This document shows, one piece after another, positions 45,444 through 55,440 of a DNA stretch of 64,000 bases. The translations under genes and the position numbers were made by a program. The first letter of the stretch is position 1. Each line of letters begins with the position of its first letter. The notes under the pieces were generated by a model, which saw only the letters and a list, made by a program, of their open reading frames with translations, had not been told where the DNA came from and made no database searches. Source of the DNA: Acinetobacter sp. B51(2017). Its GTDB lineage: Bacteria > Pseudomonadota > Gammaproteobacteria > Pseudomonadales > Moraxellaceae. The stretch covers positions 1 through 64,000 of the forward strand of contig NZ_PJRJ01000013.1 in NCBI RefSeq assembly GCF_003711395.1, written 5' to 3'.

Positions 45444-46625
45444 TTAAGCATAAAAACTTGGCTGAGGCACTTGATTGGTTAACACCCATTCACCCACTTC
45501 TTGATATTTATAATCGATTGGATCATGCAGGGTTTGCGTCCGTACATTACGCCAAAAACGATCTAAATTCAGTTGCGCGGTCGTGGCACGCGCACCCATA
45601 ACTTGGAACATATTTTGGGTAATCGCCAATGAGGTATTGGTCGCGGCAATTTTAGCTGTTGCAATGGCAATTGAGACTTCGCCACGTTGCTCTGGCGTTA
45701 AAGCCTCACCAATGTCCCATGCCTGTTGCAGAGCGGCTACTGCCTTGTTTGCCAATAAACGTACACTTTCAAGTTGCACATAAAACTCAGCAAAATGGCG
45801 TTGCGTATACGGATCATTCACTGCATGTTCTACCAATGATTTTGACCATGCTTTTTGGCCTTGTACGGTTTCTTTGGCCGTATTAAATGCACCTTCAGCT
45901 ACACCTAAGAACATATGCACAAAAATAAGCTGCGCAATGAGCGGGCGTAAACTTGAATACGGTGTACTCAAGGGGCCTGGGTTGAGCAGCAATTCATTCA
46001 CATGAATTTTAACGTTTTCAAAATAGCTACTACCACTGTCGGTTTGGCGTTGCCCCATATTGTTCCAATCACCTAAAAAGCTCACGCCTTTACGTTGGGT
46101 TGGAATCACGCCAATAAGTAATTTACCTTCTGGATTATAGGCTGAACACAACAACATATCCGAATCGATTGAGCCTGAGCAAAAGCTTTTATCACCATGA
46201 AAAATATATTCTGTTTCGGAAATTTGGGTCGCACTTGTACGACGATCCAGCGGGTTTAAGGTATTGCCCCAAAATAAATTTTGTTGCACCGTTTGTTTAA
46301 ACCACGGCTCATATTGTTGTTTTTGAGCGAATAATTCTACCGTGGCAATCAATAAATGATGAAAACCATAAACGTGCGCCAATGAGCTATCCGCACGGGC
46401 AATAATTTGAATGCTATTAAAAATCGTTGCCCAATCTGCACCTTGTCCGCCAAATTCTTGCTTAATGGACAAAGTGAGCAAACCACTGGCACGAATCAGG
46501 TCACGTTCATGTTTAGGGTTGCCGCCTTGCTTGTCGCGCTCGGCTGCTGTTTGGGCAAATTCTTGGGCTAAATCTTTAGCAATTTTTAATGGATCGGTGA
46601 GTGGATTATGTGCAATATTCATCAT
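45444..46625 (-). CDS. SfnC/DszC-like acyl-CoA-dehydrogenase-fold flavin monooxygenase
   Basis: A 393-residue protein of the acyl-CoA dehydrogenase fold. Helical N-domain with LLTLSIKQEFGGQGADW near 50-66, flavin-site WGNTLNP and FHGDKSFCSGS near 145-152, and C-domain QVMGARATTAQLNLDRFWRNVRT near 345-367. The closest families are SfnC/DszC-type FMNH2 enzymes of organosulfur metabolism rather than beta-oxidation enzymes. Convergent to msuE-sfnG and the Hint gene, so it completes the sulfur group. Substrate not determined. Confidence 0.82.
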   Translation of the reverse strand: MMNIAHNPLTDPLKIAKDLAQEFAQTAAERDKQGGNPKHERDLIRASGLLTLSIKQEFGGQGADWATIFNSIQIIARADSSLAHVYGFHHLLIATVELFAQKQQYEPWFKQTVQQNLFWGNTLNPLDRRTSATQISETEYIFHGDKSFCSGSIDSDMLLCSAYNPEGKLLIGVIPTQRKGVSFLGDWNNMGQRQTDSGSSYFENVKIHVNELLLNPGPLSTPYSSLRPLIAQLIFVHMFLGVAEGAFNTAKETVQGQKAWSKSLVEHAVNDPYTQRHFAEFYVQLESVRLLANKAVAALQQAWDIGEALTPEQRGEVSIAIATAKIAATNTSLAITQNMFQVMGARATTAQLNLDRFWRNVRTQTLHDPIDYKYQEVGEWVLTNQVPQPSFYA

Positions 46626-46704
46626 TATAAGAGATTGTTCCGATAATTTTAGCTTAGCAGAACTGCTAACTCATCTTTAGCTAAATGCCTGCTGTGCTTA
46701 TGGG

Positions 46705-46738
46705 AAAAAATTAAATGCCGCTTGCAAGTAAACGGCAT
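46705..46738 (-). terminator. acs terminator
   Basis: ATGCCG / CGGCAT stem (46715-46720 and 46733-46738) with a 12-nt loop, followed on the minus strand by TTTAATTTTTT. Confidence 0.65.
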
Positions 46739-46745
46739 CATGAGA

Positions 46746-48692
46746 TTAATTACGATTGGGATACACAGTTTGAATCAGATTTTCGACCACCTGTGGCTCT
46801 GCTAATGTAGAGGTATCACCTAAACTATCGAGTTCATTGGCAGCAATTTTTCTTAAAATACGCCGCATGATTTTACCCGAGCGGGTTTTTGGTAAGGCTG
46901 GCGCCCAATACAGGGCATCAGGTGTGGCCACTGGGCCTAAAATTTTACGCACCCATTGAATCAGCTCATCATGCAGTTGCTTAGTAGCTTCTACACCTGC
47001 CTGTAAAGTCACAAAGGTACAAATACCTTGTCCTTTAATTTCATGTGGCATTCCCACAACTGCAGCTTCTGCGACTGCCTCATGCGCCACCAAGGCACTT
47101 TCTACTTCTGCTGTACCCAAGCGATGCCCGGAAATATTGAGTACATCATCCACTCGTCCAGTAATCCAGTAATAGCCATCTTTGTCACGGCGTGCGCCAT
47201 CGCCAGTAAAGTAACTATTGGCATAGGTACTAAAATAGGCTTCAATAAAACGTGCTGGATCACCCCAAATACCGCGCATTTGCCCTGGCCATGAGTCTTT
47301 AATAATCAAGTTACCCTCTGCCTCACCTGCTAACTCATTGCCATCTGCATCTACAATCGCGGGTTGCACACCAAAAAATGGCCGTGTCGCTGAGCCTGGT
47401 TTAAGTGCTGTAGCACCAGGTAGAGGACTAATCATAAAACCGCCGGTTTCGGTCTGCCACCACGTATCTACAATCGGGCAGCGTCCTTCGCCCACCACGT
47501 TGTAATACCAATTCCATGCTTCAGGGTTAATCGGTTCGCCTACAGAACCTAACAGACGTAATGAACTACGGTCACTTTCACGCACAAAGGCATCACCTTC
47601 ACGCATCATCGAGCGAATGGCTGTGGGTGCAGTATATAAAATGCTAATATCATGTTTATCAACAATATGTCCTGTACGCGCCCAAGAAGGATATTGCGGC
47701 ACGCCTTCATACATCACGGTTGAAGTACCATTGGATAAAGGGCCATATAGAACATAAGAATGCCCTGTAATCCAGCCGACATCTGCAGTACACCAAAACA
47801 CATCGTCTTGTTTAATATCAAACACTTCACGGAAGGTACAATTGACATAGGTTAAATAGCCGCCAGTGGTATGCAATACGCCTTTGGGTTTACCTGTAGA
47901 ACCTGAGGTATATAAAATAAATAAAGGGTCTTCGGCGTTCATGGGTTCAGGCGGGCAATCATCACTCACCTGCATAATTTCAATGTGATACCACACATCA
48001 CGACCGGTCTGCATGTGAATAGCATTGCCTGTACGATGTACCACAATGACTTGTTCAATGGATTGGGTATTGGCTTGCTCAAGTGCGATATCCACATTGG
48101 CTTTTAAGTAAATCGGTTTACCACCACGCATAGCAGAATCTGCGGTAATCACCATTTTGGCTTGGCAATCTTCAATGCGACTGGCCAGCGCATCTGGCGA
48201 AAAGCCGCCAAATACCACACAATGCACCGCGCCAATACGACTACAGGCCAACATCGCAATCGCAGCTTCTGGCACCATCGGCATATACAGCATGACGCGG
48301 TCGCCTTTTTGAATGCCATTTTTCTTTAATACATTGGCAAAGCGACACACTTCATCGTGTAAAGACACAAAGGAAATCACTTTATGCCGTGATGGATGAT
48401 CCCCTTCCCAAATAATGGCAGGTTTATGTGGATGCTCTTTTAAATGCCGATCTAAACAGTTATAGGAGACATTGAGTTCACCATCACTAAACCACTCAAT
48501 TTTAAAACTATCTTTATTAAAACTGGTGTTTTTGACTTGCGTAAAAGGCTTCATCCAATCAAGTTTTAGGGCTTGTTCACGCCAGAATCCTTCTGGGTCA
48601 GTGATGGACTGTTGATAGCGCGCAAAATATTGTTGTTCATTGGTACGCGCTGTTTTTTTGAGATGTTCAGGAACAGGATAAATTTCTTGCAT
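46746..48692 (-). CDS. acs: Acetyl-CoA synthetase
   Basis: A 648-residue AMP-forming ligase: acetate + ATP + CoA to acetyl-CoA. N-terminal [10 protein letters not shown]-loop-like [11 protein letters not shown] near 265, core [10 protein letters not shown] near 415 and the C-terminal [11 protein letters not shown] with the regulatory lysine that is acetylated in homologues. Length agrees with E. coli Acs (652). Single gene; expected to be activated by the linked CrbS/CrbR pair. A second methionine frame upstream of the ATG is not used. Confidence 0.97.
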   Translation of the reverse strand: MQEIYPVPEHLKKTARTNEQQYFARYQQSITDPEGFWREQALKLDWMKPFTQVKNTSFNKDSFKIEWFSDGELNVSYNCLDRHLKEHPHKPAIIWEGDHPSRHKVISFVSLHDEVCRFANVLKKNGIQKGDRVMLYMPMVPEAAIAMLACSRIGAVHCVVFGGFSPDALASRIEDCQAKMVITADSAMRGGKPIYLKANVDIALEQANTQSIEQVIVVHRTGNAIHMQTGRDVWYHIEIMQVSDDCPPEPMNAEDPLFILYTSGSTGKPKGVLHTTGGYLTYVNCTFREVFDIKQDDVFWCTADVGWITGHSYVLYGPLSNGTSTVMYEGVPQYPSWARTGHIVDKHDISILYTAPTAIRSMMREGDAFVRESDRSSLRLLGSVGEPINPEAWNWYYNVVGEGRCPIVDTWWQTETGGFMISPLPGATALKPGSATRPFFGVQPAIVDADGNELAGEAEGNLIIKDSWPGQMRGIWGDPARFIEAYFSTYANSYFTGDGARRDKDGYYWITGRVDDVLNISGHRLGTAEVESALVAHEAVAEAAVVGMPHEIKGQGICTFVTLQAGVEATKQLHDELIQWVRKILGPVATPDALYWAPALPKTRSGKIMRRILRKIAANELDSLGDTSTLAEPQVVENLIQTVYPNRN

Positions 48693-48825
48693 AGCGAACT
48701 TCCTTGATCGAATGGCAACATCGCGTCGCCCTGATTTTTTACTTGTCTAACATTTACTCTTATAATTTTGCTATGTTTAAGATGCGTAAGCATCATTTGT
48801 CAAATTAGGTTAAAAATAATCTGTT

Positions 48826-49386
48826 ATGAGTCCTCTTGATACACCTCCATTCCCCGCAACCCCGCGTTTAAAAAGCTATCAAGGGCGTTTTGGGCGTTTA
48901 AGCTTTATTGCGTGGCATGCTGTGCTGTGGTGGGCAAGTTGTTGTATTGGTTTGGGCTTATTGTTCAGTTTGGGTGTATTTAATTTTGCCACATGGTCAC
49001 TCGATTCAGCAGCCTACCTTTTAGCTACCATAAATAATCTTTTTAGTTTACTGTTTTTTGTGCTGTATACCTATTTTGCTTTTGTAATCACTATTCGTCG
49101 TTTACATGATGTCAATGCCAGCGGTTGGTGGTCGTTGCTCAGCCTAATGCCATTCATCAATCTATTTTTTTATGGCTATTTATTGTTAAAAAAAGGTCAT
49201 CCTAGAAGTAATATGTATGCACCTGCTCGGGTCACACCATTTTGGGAAAAATTAGTAGCGTGGTTGTGTATCTTGATGCTATTACTGATGCTGCTGAGTC
49301 TATTCATGCTACTGGGTTTTTATGATCAAAGTGTCACAATTTTACCTACCCAAGAGATTGTGGAAAAAGGCAGCGGCTTCTTTTAA
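48826..49386 (+). CDS. DUF805 membrane protein
   Basis: A 186-residue inner-membrane protein. DUF805 markers are GRFGRLSFIAWHA near residue 21-34 and TIRRLHDVNASGWWSLL near 88-105, with four helices. DUF805 proteins are widespread and uncharacterised. Divergent from acs, separated from it by 133 bp. Short C-terminal tail after the last helix. Confidence 0.87.
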   Translation: MSPLDTPPFPATPRLKSYQGRFGRLSFIAWHAVLWWASCCIGLGLLFSLGVFNFATWSLDSAAYLLATINNLFSLLFFVLYTYFAFVITIRRLHDVNASGWWSLLSLMPFINLFFYGYLLLKKGHPRSNMYAPARVTPFWEKLVAWLCILMLLLMLLSLFMLLGFYDQSVTILPTQEIVEKGSGFF

Positions 49387-49494
49387 AAATGCCTTAAATC
49401 TGCGGCATAATTACACAGTCAACGCACAAGTATTATTAAGTTTTTAAGCTTTTTCAGGCACAATAATGACAAAATAATTTCGACTGGAAAACGT

Positions 49495-50460
49495 GTGGCT
49501 GAACAAGAAAATACCTTAAAAGAGGTAACTCAGGGCACCTCTGAGCTGTTACAAGAAGCAACCGCCAAAACCGCAAAAACTGTAGCTGAATATACCGATA
49601 AATCGCTTGAAGCCTATTCGACTATTGACCATTTCATTAACCTGTTTTGGGAACGCTTACCGTATATCTGTATTGCGCTTGTGGTATTTACAGTATTTTA
49701 TATGCTGTCTAAGGTGTTTAAATTATTTATACGTAAGGTGCTGTCGGATCGTAGCTATACCAAACAAAACTTAGTCTTGGTCTTAAACCGCGTCGGTAGC
49801 TCAGCTATTATCTTCTTTGGCTTTTTAATTGCTATGGTGATTGCCATTCCAGGCTTTACCCCAGGTCAGTTAATGAGTGCCCTAGGGATTGGCTCGGTTG
49901 CGATTGGTTTTGCGTTTAAAGACATTTTCCAAAACCTATTGTCTGGTATTTTAATTTTACTGGGTGAACCATTTAAAATTGGTGATGACATTATTGTTTC
50001 AGGGATGGAAGGAACTGTCGAAGATATTCAGATCCGCGCCACATTCTTACGCTCACCTGATGGTCGTCGTATTGTGATCCCAAATGCCACCGTTTATACC
50101 AGCCCTGTGACGGTAAATACCGCTTATCCACGTCGTCGCTGTCAATTTGTGGTGGGTATTGGCTATGAAGATGATGTTCAAAAAGCCAAAGATGTGATCT
50201 TGGCGATTTTAGATAAAGACCAAGCGATCTTGAGTCAACCTGGCTTTAGCGTCAACGTCAATGCTTTGGCTGATTTCTCAGTTAACTTGACCGTGACTTG
50301 GTGGGTGAATACCTCAGAAACCACTATGTCAGCCTCTATCAGTGACGTACAACAACGCGTTATCCATGCCTTTGCTGAACACGGGATTTCTATTCCTTAT
50401 CCTGTACAGGAAGTTAAAGTTTATCGCGGTGAACAGGCAGCAGAATCAACTACTAAATAA
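49495..50460 (+). CDS. mscS: MscS-family mechanosensitive channel
   Basis: A 321-residue small-conductance mechanosensitive channel. Three helices at about 52-75, 95-117 and 125-150; the pore helix reads GIGSVAIGFAFKDIFQNLLSGI. A beta domain (FKIGDDIIVSGMEGTVEDIQIR) and a C-terminal alpha/beta domain follow. An N-terminal acidic helix of about 45 residues precedes TM1 and is longer than in E. coli MscS. GTG start with a GGAAA site. Releases solutes on hypo-osmotic shock. Overlaps the convergent rsmE by 15 bp. Confidence 0.92.
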   Translation: MAEQENTLKEVTQGTSELLQEATAKTAKTVAEYTDKSLEAYSTIDHFINLFWERLPYICIALVVFTVFYMLSKVFKLFIRKVLSDRSYTKQNLVLVLNRVGSSAIIFFGFLIAMVIAIPGFTPGQLMSALGIGSVAIGFAFKDIFQNLLSGILILLGEPFKIGDDIIVSGMEGTVEDIQIRATFLRSPDGRRIVIPNATVYTSPVTVNTAYPRRRCQFVVGIGYEDDVQKAKDVILAILDKDQAILSQPGFSVNVNALADFSVNLTVTWWVNTSETTMSASISDVQQRVIHAFAEHGISIPYPVQEVKVYRGEQAAESTTK

Positions 50461-51156
50461 GCGTCCAATCAAATAAGGAATGACCGTTTCGGTACGGATA
50501 ATACGGTTGCCTAAGTGTGCTGCTTGGCAACCGTTTTTAATCAGTAAGTCCACTTCATACGGAATAAAACCACCCTCTGGGCCAATCACAATACTGCATG
50601 GCTGATTCAGCGCAGATGGCATTGCCTCGCTGACATAAGGATGTGCTAAAAAAGCAGGTTTCTCTGGTGTAATGATGCTCGGTAATACATCTTCGACAAA
50701 GGGTTTAAAACGTTTATGGCATTCAACTTGTGGCGCAATAGTATCTCCTGCCTGCTCTAACCCCAACGTGACATAATGTTCAATTTGCTGTAAAAAAGGT
50801 GTTTGCCAATAGCTTTTATCCACGCGATAGCTATGAATTAAAATAATTTTTTCCACACCTAGCGTGACTGCATCCATAATCAGGCGCCGCAATACTTTAG
50901 GACGTGGTAATGCCACAATCAAAGTTACAGGCAATTTTTGCGGTACGCTTTCTTCATGTAAAGCTTTAACTCGAATCATATTTTCAGTCACTTCAATGAC
51001 TTCGGTTAAATAGCGCTGCGCTCCAGCCACACCAACCTTTAAGGTATCTCCTACTTGCACATCTAGATGCGTTTTTAAATGTGTGACTTGGCGTTGACTG
51101 CTAATCGTCCACATCTCATGCGTGGTTTGACGTGGATCAAGGAGAACAATGTTCAT
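50446..51156 (-). CDS. rsmE: RsmE, 16S rRNA m3U1498 methyltransferase
   Basis: A 236-residue SPOUT methyltransferase that modifies U1498 of 16S rRNA. N-terminal PUA-like domain (about 1-75), then the SPOUT fold with the trefoil-knot motifs SIVIGPEGGFIPYEVDLL near 190 and HLGNRIIRTETVIPYL near 213, which bind SAM. Close to waaA (9 bp), so probably the second gene of a waaA-rsmE transcript. Its 3' end overlaps mscS on the other strand. Confidence 0.95.
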   Translation of the reverse strand: MNIVLLDPRQTTHEMWTISSQRQVTHLKTHLDVQVGDTLKVGVAGAQRYLTEVIEVTENMIRVKALHEESVPQKLPVTLIVALPRPKVLRRLIMDAVTLGVEKIILIHSYRVDKSYWQTPFLQQIEHYVTLGLEQAGDTIAPQVECHKRFKPFVEDVLPSIITPEKPAFLAHPYVSEAMPSALNQPCSIVIGPEGGFIPYEVDLLIKNGCQAAHLGNRIIRTETVIPYLIGRLFSS

Positions 51157-51165
51157 GTGTTTTCC

Positions 51166-52446
51166 TTATAAATATTGATCGATGATCTGAATATGTTTGT
51201 GTAATGCACCTTGGTTATTATGCATCACTTGCTGGGCATGGCGATTTAATTGCTCTGCTTGAGTTTGATCGGCAATCAGTGCCAACAATGTGGTCGTAGC
51301 AGCCTCAAAGTCTGCCACAACTTTGACACCATTAACCGCAACAAATTCATCAACAATCGTTTGAAAATTAAAATAATTTCTCCCTAAAATCGTTGGCACA
51401 TTTAAAGCAATTGGCTCTAGAATATTATGCCCACCGCCTGGTTGATTCAAAGATCCACCTACATAACAAGCTTGGCTCAAGGCATACCATAGCCACATTT
51501 CACCCATCGAATCCGCTAAATAAACTTGAGTATTGTTTTGAATTTCTTCACCCAAACTACGGCGCTGGGTGTTTAAACCTAAAGCACAACTTGCAGCAAA
51601 GACTTCATCAAACCGTTCAGGATGGCGCGGTACCACAATACATAGCAAAGCTGGGTCTTGAGCTAAAGCCTGTGCTAAATGTGCCAATAATTCAGCCTCT
51701 TCTGGGGCATGGGTACTGGCAAGGGTGATTATTTTACGCGCTTGTAATTGCCAATCACCGCGTAACTTTTTAGCTTGATCTAAAAACTGTTTTGGTGGAC
51801 TAATATCAAATTTAACATTACCCAAAACTTGCGTGTGCTTTGCAGAGATTCCAAGTTCAATAAAGCGCTGCTGAGTCGCGTGATCTTGTGCTAATAGCAC
51901 AGTTAAGCCATTAAGCATCCCTTGAGTTAAACGCTTAACTTTGGCATAACCTTGCGCCGATTTAGCCGATAAACGTGCATTGAGCAAGATGCACGGCACT
52001 TTAAACTCTTGAGCAATATCAATTAAATTAGGCCATAGCTCAGTTTCCATGAGTGCCAACATTTTAGGTTGATATTTTTGGTAAAAATCACGTACTAAGT
52101 CACGTTGATCTGCGGGTAAATACACCGCTTGAAATAAGTGTTCAAATTCTGGTTTTAAAAATAAAGTTTTGGCACGCGCCTGACCAGTTTTAGTGGTATT
52201 CGTTACCAAAACTGCGTGACCGTGCTTTAAATAATGTTCGATAATGGGCTGCGCGGCATTGGTCTCACCAACTGACACCACATGAAACCAAATGGCTTGC
52301 TTATTTTTAGGTGCTTGGAATGGTCCAAAGCGCTCGATTAATTCTTGCTGAAGTTGTTCTGGGCTAGTGGCACGTTTTTTAATACGGGCACGATAGATCG
52401 GCTTAATCAAAGTGAGCGCTGCGTTATACCAAAACGGAGTAGCCAA
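51166..52446 (-). CDS. waaA: WaaA (KdtA), Kdo transferase
   Basis: A 426-residue inner-membrane-associated glycosyltransferase that adds Kdo to lipid A precursor in lipooligosaccharide synthesis. N-terminal basic segment, then the Rossmann-like domain with IWFHVVSVGETNAAQP near 52-67 (catalytic Glu in GE), and the C-domain with VGGSLNQPGGGHNILEPIA near 333-351, which binds CMP-Kdo. Usual length. Heads a likely two-gene transcript with rsmE. Confidence 0.95.
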   Translation of the reverse strand: MATPFWYNAALTLIKPIYRARIKKRATSPEQLQQELIERFGPFQAPKNKQAIWFHVVSVGETNAAQPIIEHYLKHGHAVLVTNTTKTGQARAKTLFLKPEFEHLFQAVYLPADQRDLVRDFYQKYQPKMLALMETELWPNLIDIAQEFKVPCILLNARLSAKSAQGYAKVKRLTQGMLNGLTVLLAQDHATQQRFIELGISAKHTQVLGNVKFDISPPKQFLDQAKKLRGDWQLQARKIITLASTHAPEEAELLAHLAQALAQDPALLCIVVPRHPERFDEVFAASCALGLNTQRRSLGEEIQNNTQVYLADSMGEMWLWYALSQACYVGGSLNQPGGGHNILEPIALNVPTILGRNYFNFQTIVDEFVAVNGVKVVADFEAATTTLLALIADQTQAEQLNRHAQQVMHNNQGALHKHIQIIDQYL

Positions 52447-52530
52447 GAATTCGCCTCAAATAACAATAAAGGAAAGCGCAGAATATAGCAGAGAAGCAGC
52501 CAGAAGAATAGAAAGCCCAATCTACCCCAA

Positions 52531-52562
52531 GCATAAAAGCGCCAAGCGATTGCTTGACGCTT
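52531..52562 (-). terminator. Terminator of the first ene-reductase gene
   Basis: Stem AAGCGCCAAGC / GCTTGACGCTT with one C-A mismatch and loop GATT (52537-52562), T-rich on the minus strand. Its core is repeated at 53883-53907. Confidence 0.75.
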
Positions 52563-52572
52563 GAATATCAAT

Positions 52573-53643
52573 TTAAGCTTCTGCGTGTTGTAAGGTTGGA
52601 TAGTCGATATAACCTTCTGCTACATCTGTACCAATCATTTTATCGAGCTGTACCTCATTTAACTCCGCATCTGCAACTAAACGCTCATACAAGTCAGGAT
52701 TGGCAATATAAGCTTTACCAAATGCCACTGCATCGGCTTTATTGGAAGCCAGTAAATCAATCGCATCTTGACGGGTTAAACGCATATTGGCGATATATGG
52801 CAAACCGTTGGCACGCGATTTCATATAACCTGAGATACTGTCATCTGCCAAATATTCACGGGTAAAGAAAAAGGCAATCTTACGTTGCGCAAGCGCTTCT
52901 ACTGCATAACCAAAGGTTTCTTTTGGATCAGCATCGCCCATGTCATTTTCATCACAACGTGGTGCTAAATGTACACCTACACGACCCGCACCCCAAACCT
53001 CAATTAAAGCATCGACAACTTCTAGTAAAAAGCGCACACGATTTTCAACTGAACCGCCATACTCATCGTCGCGCAAGTTAGTGCTACTTTGTAAGAATTG
53101 GTCAACTAAATAACCATTGGCAGCATGCAGCTCTACCCCGTCAAAGCCTGCTGCTTTGGCATGGATTGCAGCTTGTTTAAAGTCGGCAATGGTGGTTTTA
53201 ATTTCAGCAATCGTGAGTGGACGCGGTGCGACATAATCTTGCTTAGGTCGTAACAGACTTAACTGACCTGCGGGTTTTACATCACTTGCAGAAACAGGCA
53301 GATTGCCACTTTGAAAATGCGGATGTGAAATACGACCAACATGCCAGAGCTGCGCCATAATTAAGCCGCCTTTATCATGTACAGCCTTGGTTACACATTG
53401 CCAGCCCGCAATCTGCTCATCGGTAAATAACGCAGGTGTGTTGGCATAATCAATTGCCTGCTGCGAGACAATAATCGCCTCAGAGATAATCAAGCCAGCA
53501 CTGGCGCGCTGCGCATAGTACTCTGCCATCATTGGCGTTGGGATTAAATCATCTGCCACTCGAGTACGTGTTAATGGTGCCATAACCACGCGGTTTTTAA
53601 GATTCAATTCACCAAAAGTGATTGCAGAAGAAAGTTCAGCCAT
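52573..53643 (-). CDS. Old Yellow Enzyme family ene-reductase (copy 1)
   Basis: A 356-residue FMN-dependent (beta-alpha)8 oxidoreductase of the NemA/OYE group; it reduces activated alkenes such as quinones, maleimides and nitro compounds. PLTRTR near residue 26 (FMN-side Thr), GVELHAANGYLVDQFLQSS near 175 (substrate-binding His and Asn), and the RVGVHLAPR strand. ATG 53643 with a GGGGG site; a longer in-frame start lies upstream of that site. A close paralogue follows to the right. Has its own terminator. Confidence 0.9.
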   Translation of the reverse strand: MAELSSAITFGELNLKNRVVMAPLTRTRVADDLIPTPMMAEYYAQRASAGLIISEAIIVSQQAIDYANTPALFTDEQIAGWQCVTKAVHDKGGLIMAQLWHVGRISHPHFQSGNLPVSASDVKPAGQLSLLRPKQDYVAPRPLTIAEIKTTIADFKQAAIHAKAAGFDGVELHAANGYLVDQFLQSSTNLRDDEYGGSVENRVRFLLEVVDALIEVWGAGRVGVHLAPRCDENDMGDADPKETFGYAVEALAQRKIAFFFTREYLADDSISGYMKSRANGLPYIANMRLTRQDAIDLLASNKADAVAFGKAYIANPDLYERLVADAELNEVQLDKMIGTDVAEGYIDYPTLQHAEA

Positions 53644-53875
53644 GCTGCCCCCATGAAAGATTTTAAAGTTAAAAATTATCAAGTGTTTAAATAAAAAATC
53701 TGTCTAAAATTAAAATTTAGCGCAGATTAATACTGCAATGCTGAATGATGTCTATTTAATAAACAACCGATACCAACTCAAATGGATCAAAATCATCTGC
53801 GGGTGTTCTGACATAGCATCTAGCAACAGGCCACCAGTTTAGAGGATAAATCCATGCAACATCATGAAAATCAGG

Positions 53876-53907
53876 CATAAAAAAGCGCCAAGCGATTGCT
53901 TGACGCT
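53876..53907 (-). terminator. Terminator of the second ene-reductase gene
   Basis: AGCGCCAAGC-GATT-GCTTGACGCT hairpin (53884-53907 region) with a T run on the minus strand, almost identical to the one at 52537-52562. Confidence 0.8.
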
Positions 53908-53925
53908 GAAATAAGCAATTGAGGC

Positions 53926-54990
53926 TTAAATCTGTTCGAGTGTTGGATAGTCGATATAACCTTCTGCTACATCTGTTCCAATCATATTTTCAAGCTTTAA
54001 TTCATTTAACGGTGCATCTACCAATAAACGCTCGTATAAATCTGGATTAGCAATATAGGCTTTACCAAAAGATACAGCATCGGCTTTGCCCGATGCTAAT
54101 AAATCAATAGCATCCTCACGGCTTAGACGCATATTGGCAATATATGGCACACCATTCGCACGTGCTTTCATGTCTTCAGAAATGCTATCTTCTGCCAAGT
54201 ATTCTCGGGTAAAGAAAAATGCAATCTGACGTTTACCCAATTCTTGCATGACATAACCAAATGTTTCACGTGGAGTCGCATCGCCCATATCATGCTCATC
54301 ACCACGCGGTGCTAGATGTACCCCGACACGACCTGCACCCCAAACTTCAATTAACGCATCTACTACTTCTAATAAGAAACGGGCACGATTTTCAATTGAG
54401 CCGCCGTATTCATCTTCACGTAAATTGGTGCTGCTTTGTAAGAATTGGTCAATTAAATAACCATTGGCAGCATGTAATTCAACCCCATCAAAGCCTGCTT
54501 GTTTGGCATAAATAGCCGCTTGTTTATATTGCTCGGTAATCGCGTGAATTTCTGCAATTTGTAAAGGACGTGGCAACACATAAGGGCGTTTTGGGCGTAA
54601 TAAGCTGACATGTCCTGCTTGTTGCACAGAACTTGCCGAAACAGGGGTTTCACCTGCAAGTAAATCAGGATGTGATACACGCCCTACATGCCATAATTGC
54701 GATACGATTAATCCCCCTTTGGCATGCACTGCATCGGTGACTAACTTCCACCCATCCACCTGTGCTTGGTTAAACAAGCCCGGGGTATTTAAGTAGCCAT
54801 TGGCTTGTTCTGAAATGACAGTTGCTTCTGCAATAATTAAACCTGCGCTGGCACGCTGGGCATAGTATTCTGCCATCATTGGCGTTGGTACACGATCAGC
54901 AGTGGCACGACTACGCGTTAAAGGTGCCATCACCACACGGTTTTTAAGTTTTAATTCGCCCAAGGTTAAGGGAGTATTGAGTTCAGCCAT
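53926..54990 (-). CDS. Old Yellow Enzyme family ene-reductase (copy 2)
   Basis: A 354-residue paralogue of the enzyme at 52573, most aligned residues being the same: PLTRSR, HAANGYLIDQFLQSS, RVGVHLAPR and the GTDVAEGYIDYPTLE C-terminus. ATG 54990 has an AGGT site. It lies 19 bp downstream of an ArsR-type regulator on the same strand and is probably controlled by it, while copy 1 is about 280 bp further on. Likely detoxifies electrophiles. Confidence 0.9.
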   Translation of the reverse strand: MAELNTPLTLGELKLKNRVVMAPLTRSRATADRVPTPMMAEYYAQRASAGLIIAEATVISEQANGYLNTPGLFNQAQVDGWKLVTDAVHAKGGLIVSQLWHVGRVSHPDLLAGETPVSASSVQQAGHVSLLRPKRPYVLPRPLQIAEIHAITEQYKQAAIYAKQAGFDGVELHAANGYLIDQFLQSSTNLREDEYGGSIENRARFLLEVVDALIEVWGAGRVGVHLAPRGDEHDMGDATPRETFGYVMQELGKRQIAFFFTREYLAEDSISEDMKARANGVPYIANMRLSREDAIDLLASGKADAVSFGKAYIANPDLYERLLVDAPLNELKLENMIGTDVAEGYIDYPTLEQI

Positions 54991-55009
54991 AATTACCTCA
55001 TCACTCGAA

Positions 55010-55315
55010 TTAAAGCGAGTGTTGTAAATGATCAATATATTGCTGAATTAAGGCTTCGTTACGGGAGAAATATGACCACTGACCATGCTTTTGTGCTTGG
55101 ATTAAGCCTGCTTGCTGTAGCACGGATAAATGATTCGACATTGTCGATTGCGACACATTGCCTAGACGTTCAATTTGTCCAGCACATACGCCACGTTCAA
55201 AGTTACCGCACTCTTCTGCTGACAAATATGCTGCAGGGTTTTTGAGCCACATTAGAATCTGCCGACGCGTAGGATTCGCTAAGGCTTTAAAGATTAAATC
55301 AACATCCATAGACAT
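55010..55315 (-). CDS. ArsR-family repressor, probable ene-reductase regulator
   Basis: A 101-residue winged-helix regulator: LIFKALANPTRRQILMWL near the start, VSQSTMSNHLSVLQQAGL as recognition helix near 55-72, and the wing AQKHGQWSYFS. Two cysteines in EECGNFERGVC (Cys36 and Cys44 here) sit before the recognition helix, where metal or electrophile sensing occurs in ArsR proteins. It heads the transcript with the ene-reductase. The start is uncertain: ATG 55315 used, with GTG 55321 and ATG 55309 in frame. The ligand is inferred from gene context only. Confidence 0.83.
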   Translation of the reverse strand: MSMDVDLIFKALANPTRRQILMWLKNPAAYLSAEECGNFERGVCAGQIERLGNVSQSTMSNHLSVLQQAGLIQAQKHGQWSYFSRNEALIQQYIDHLQHSL

Positions 55316-55440
55316 AGACACTCTTCAAATTGCACAAAGGCCTCATTCAGCATTTAGCTTAATATATCGTATTTTTTAGATATTAATATCTATTTTTTAC
55401 GATAAATAACTAAAACCCGAACTGAGGCCTTTATTAAAAC

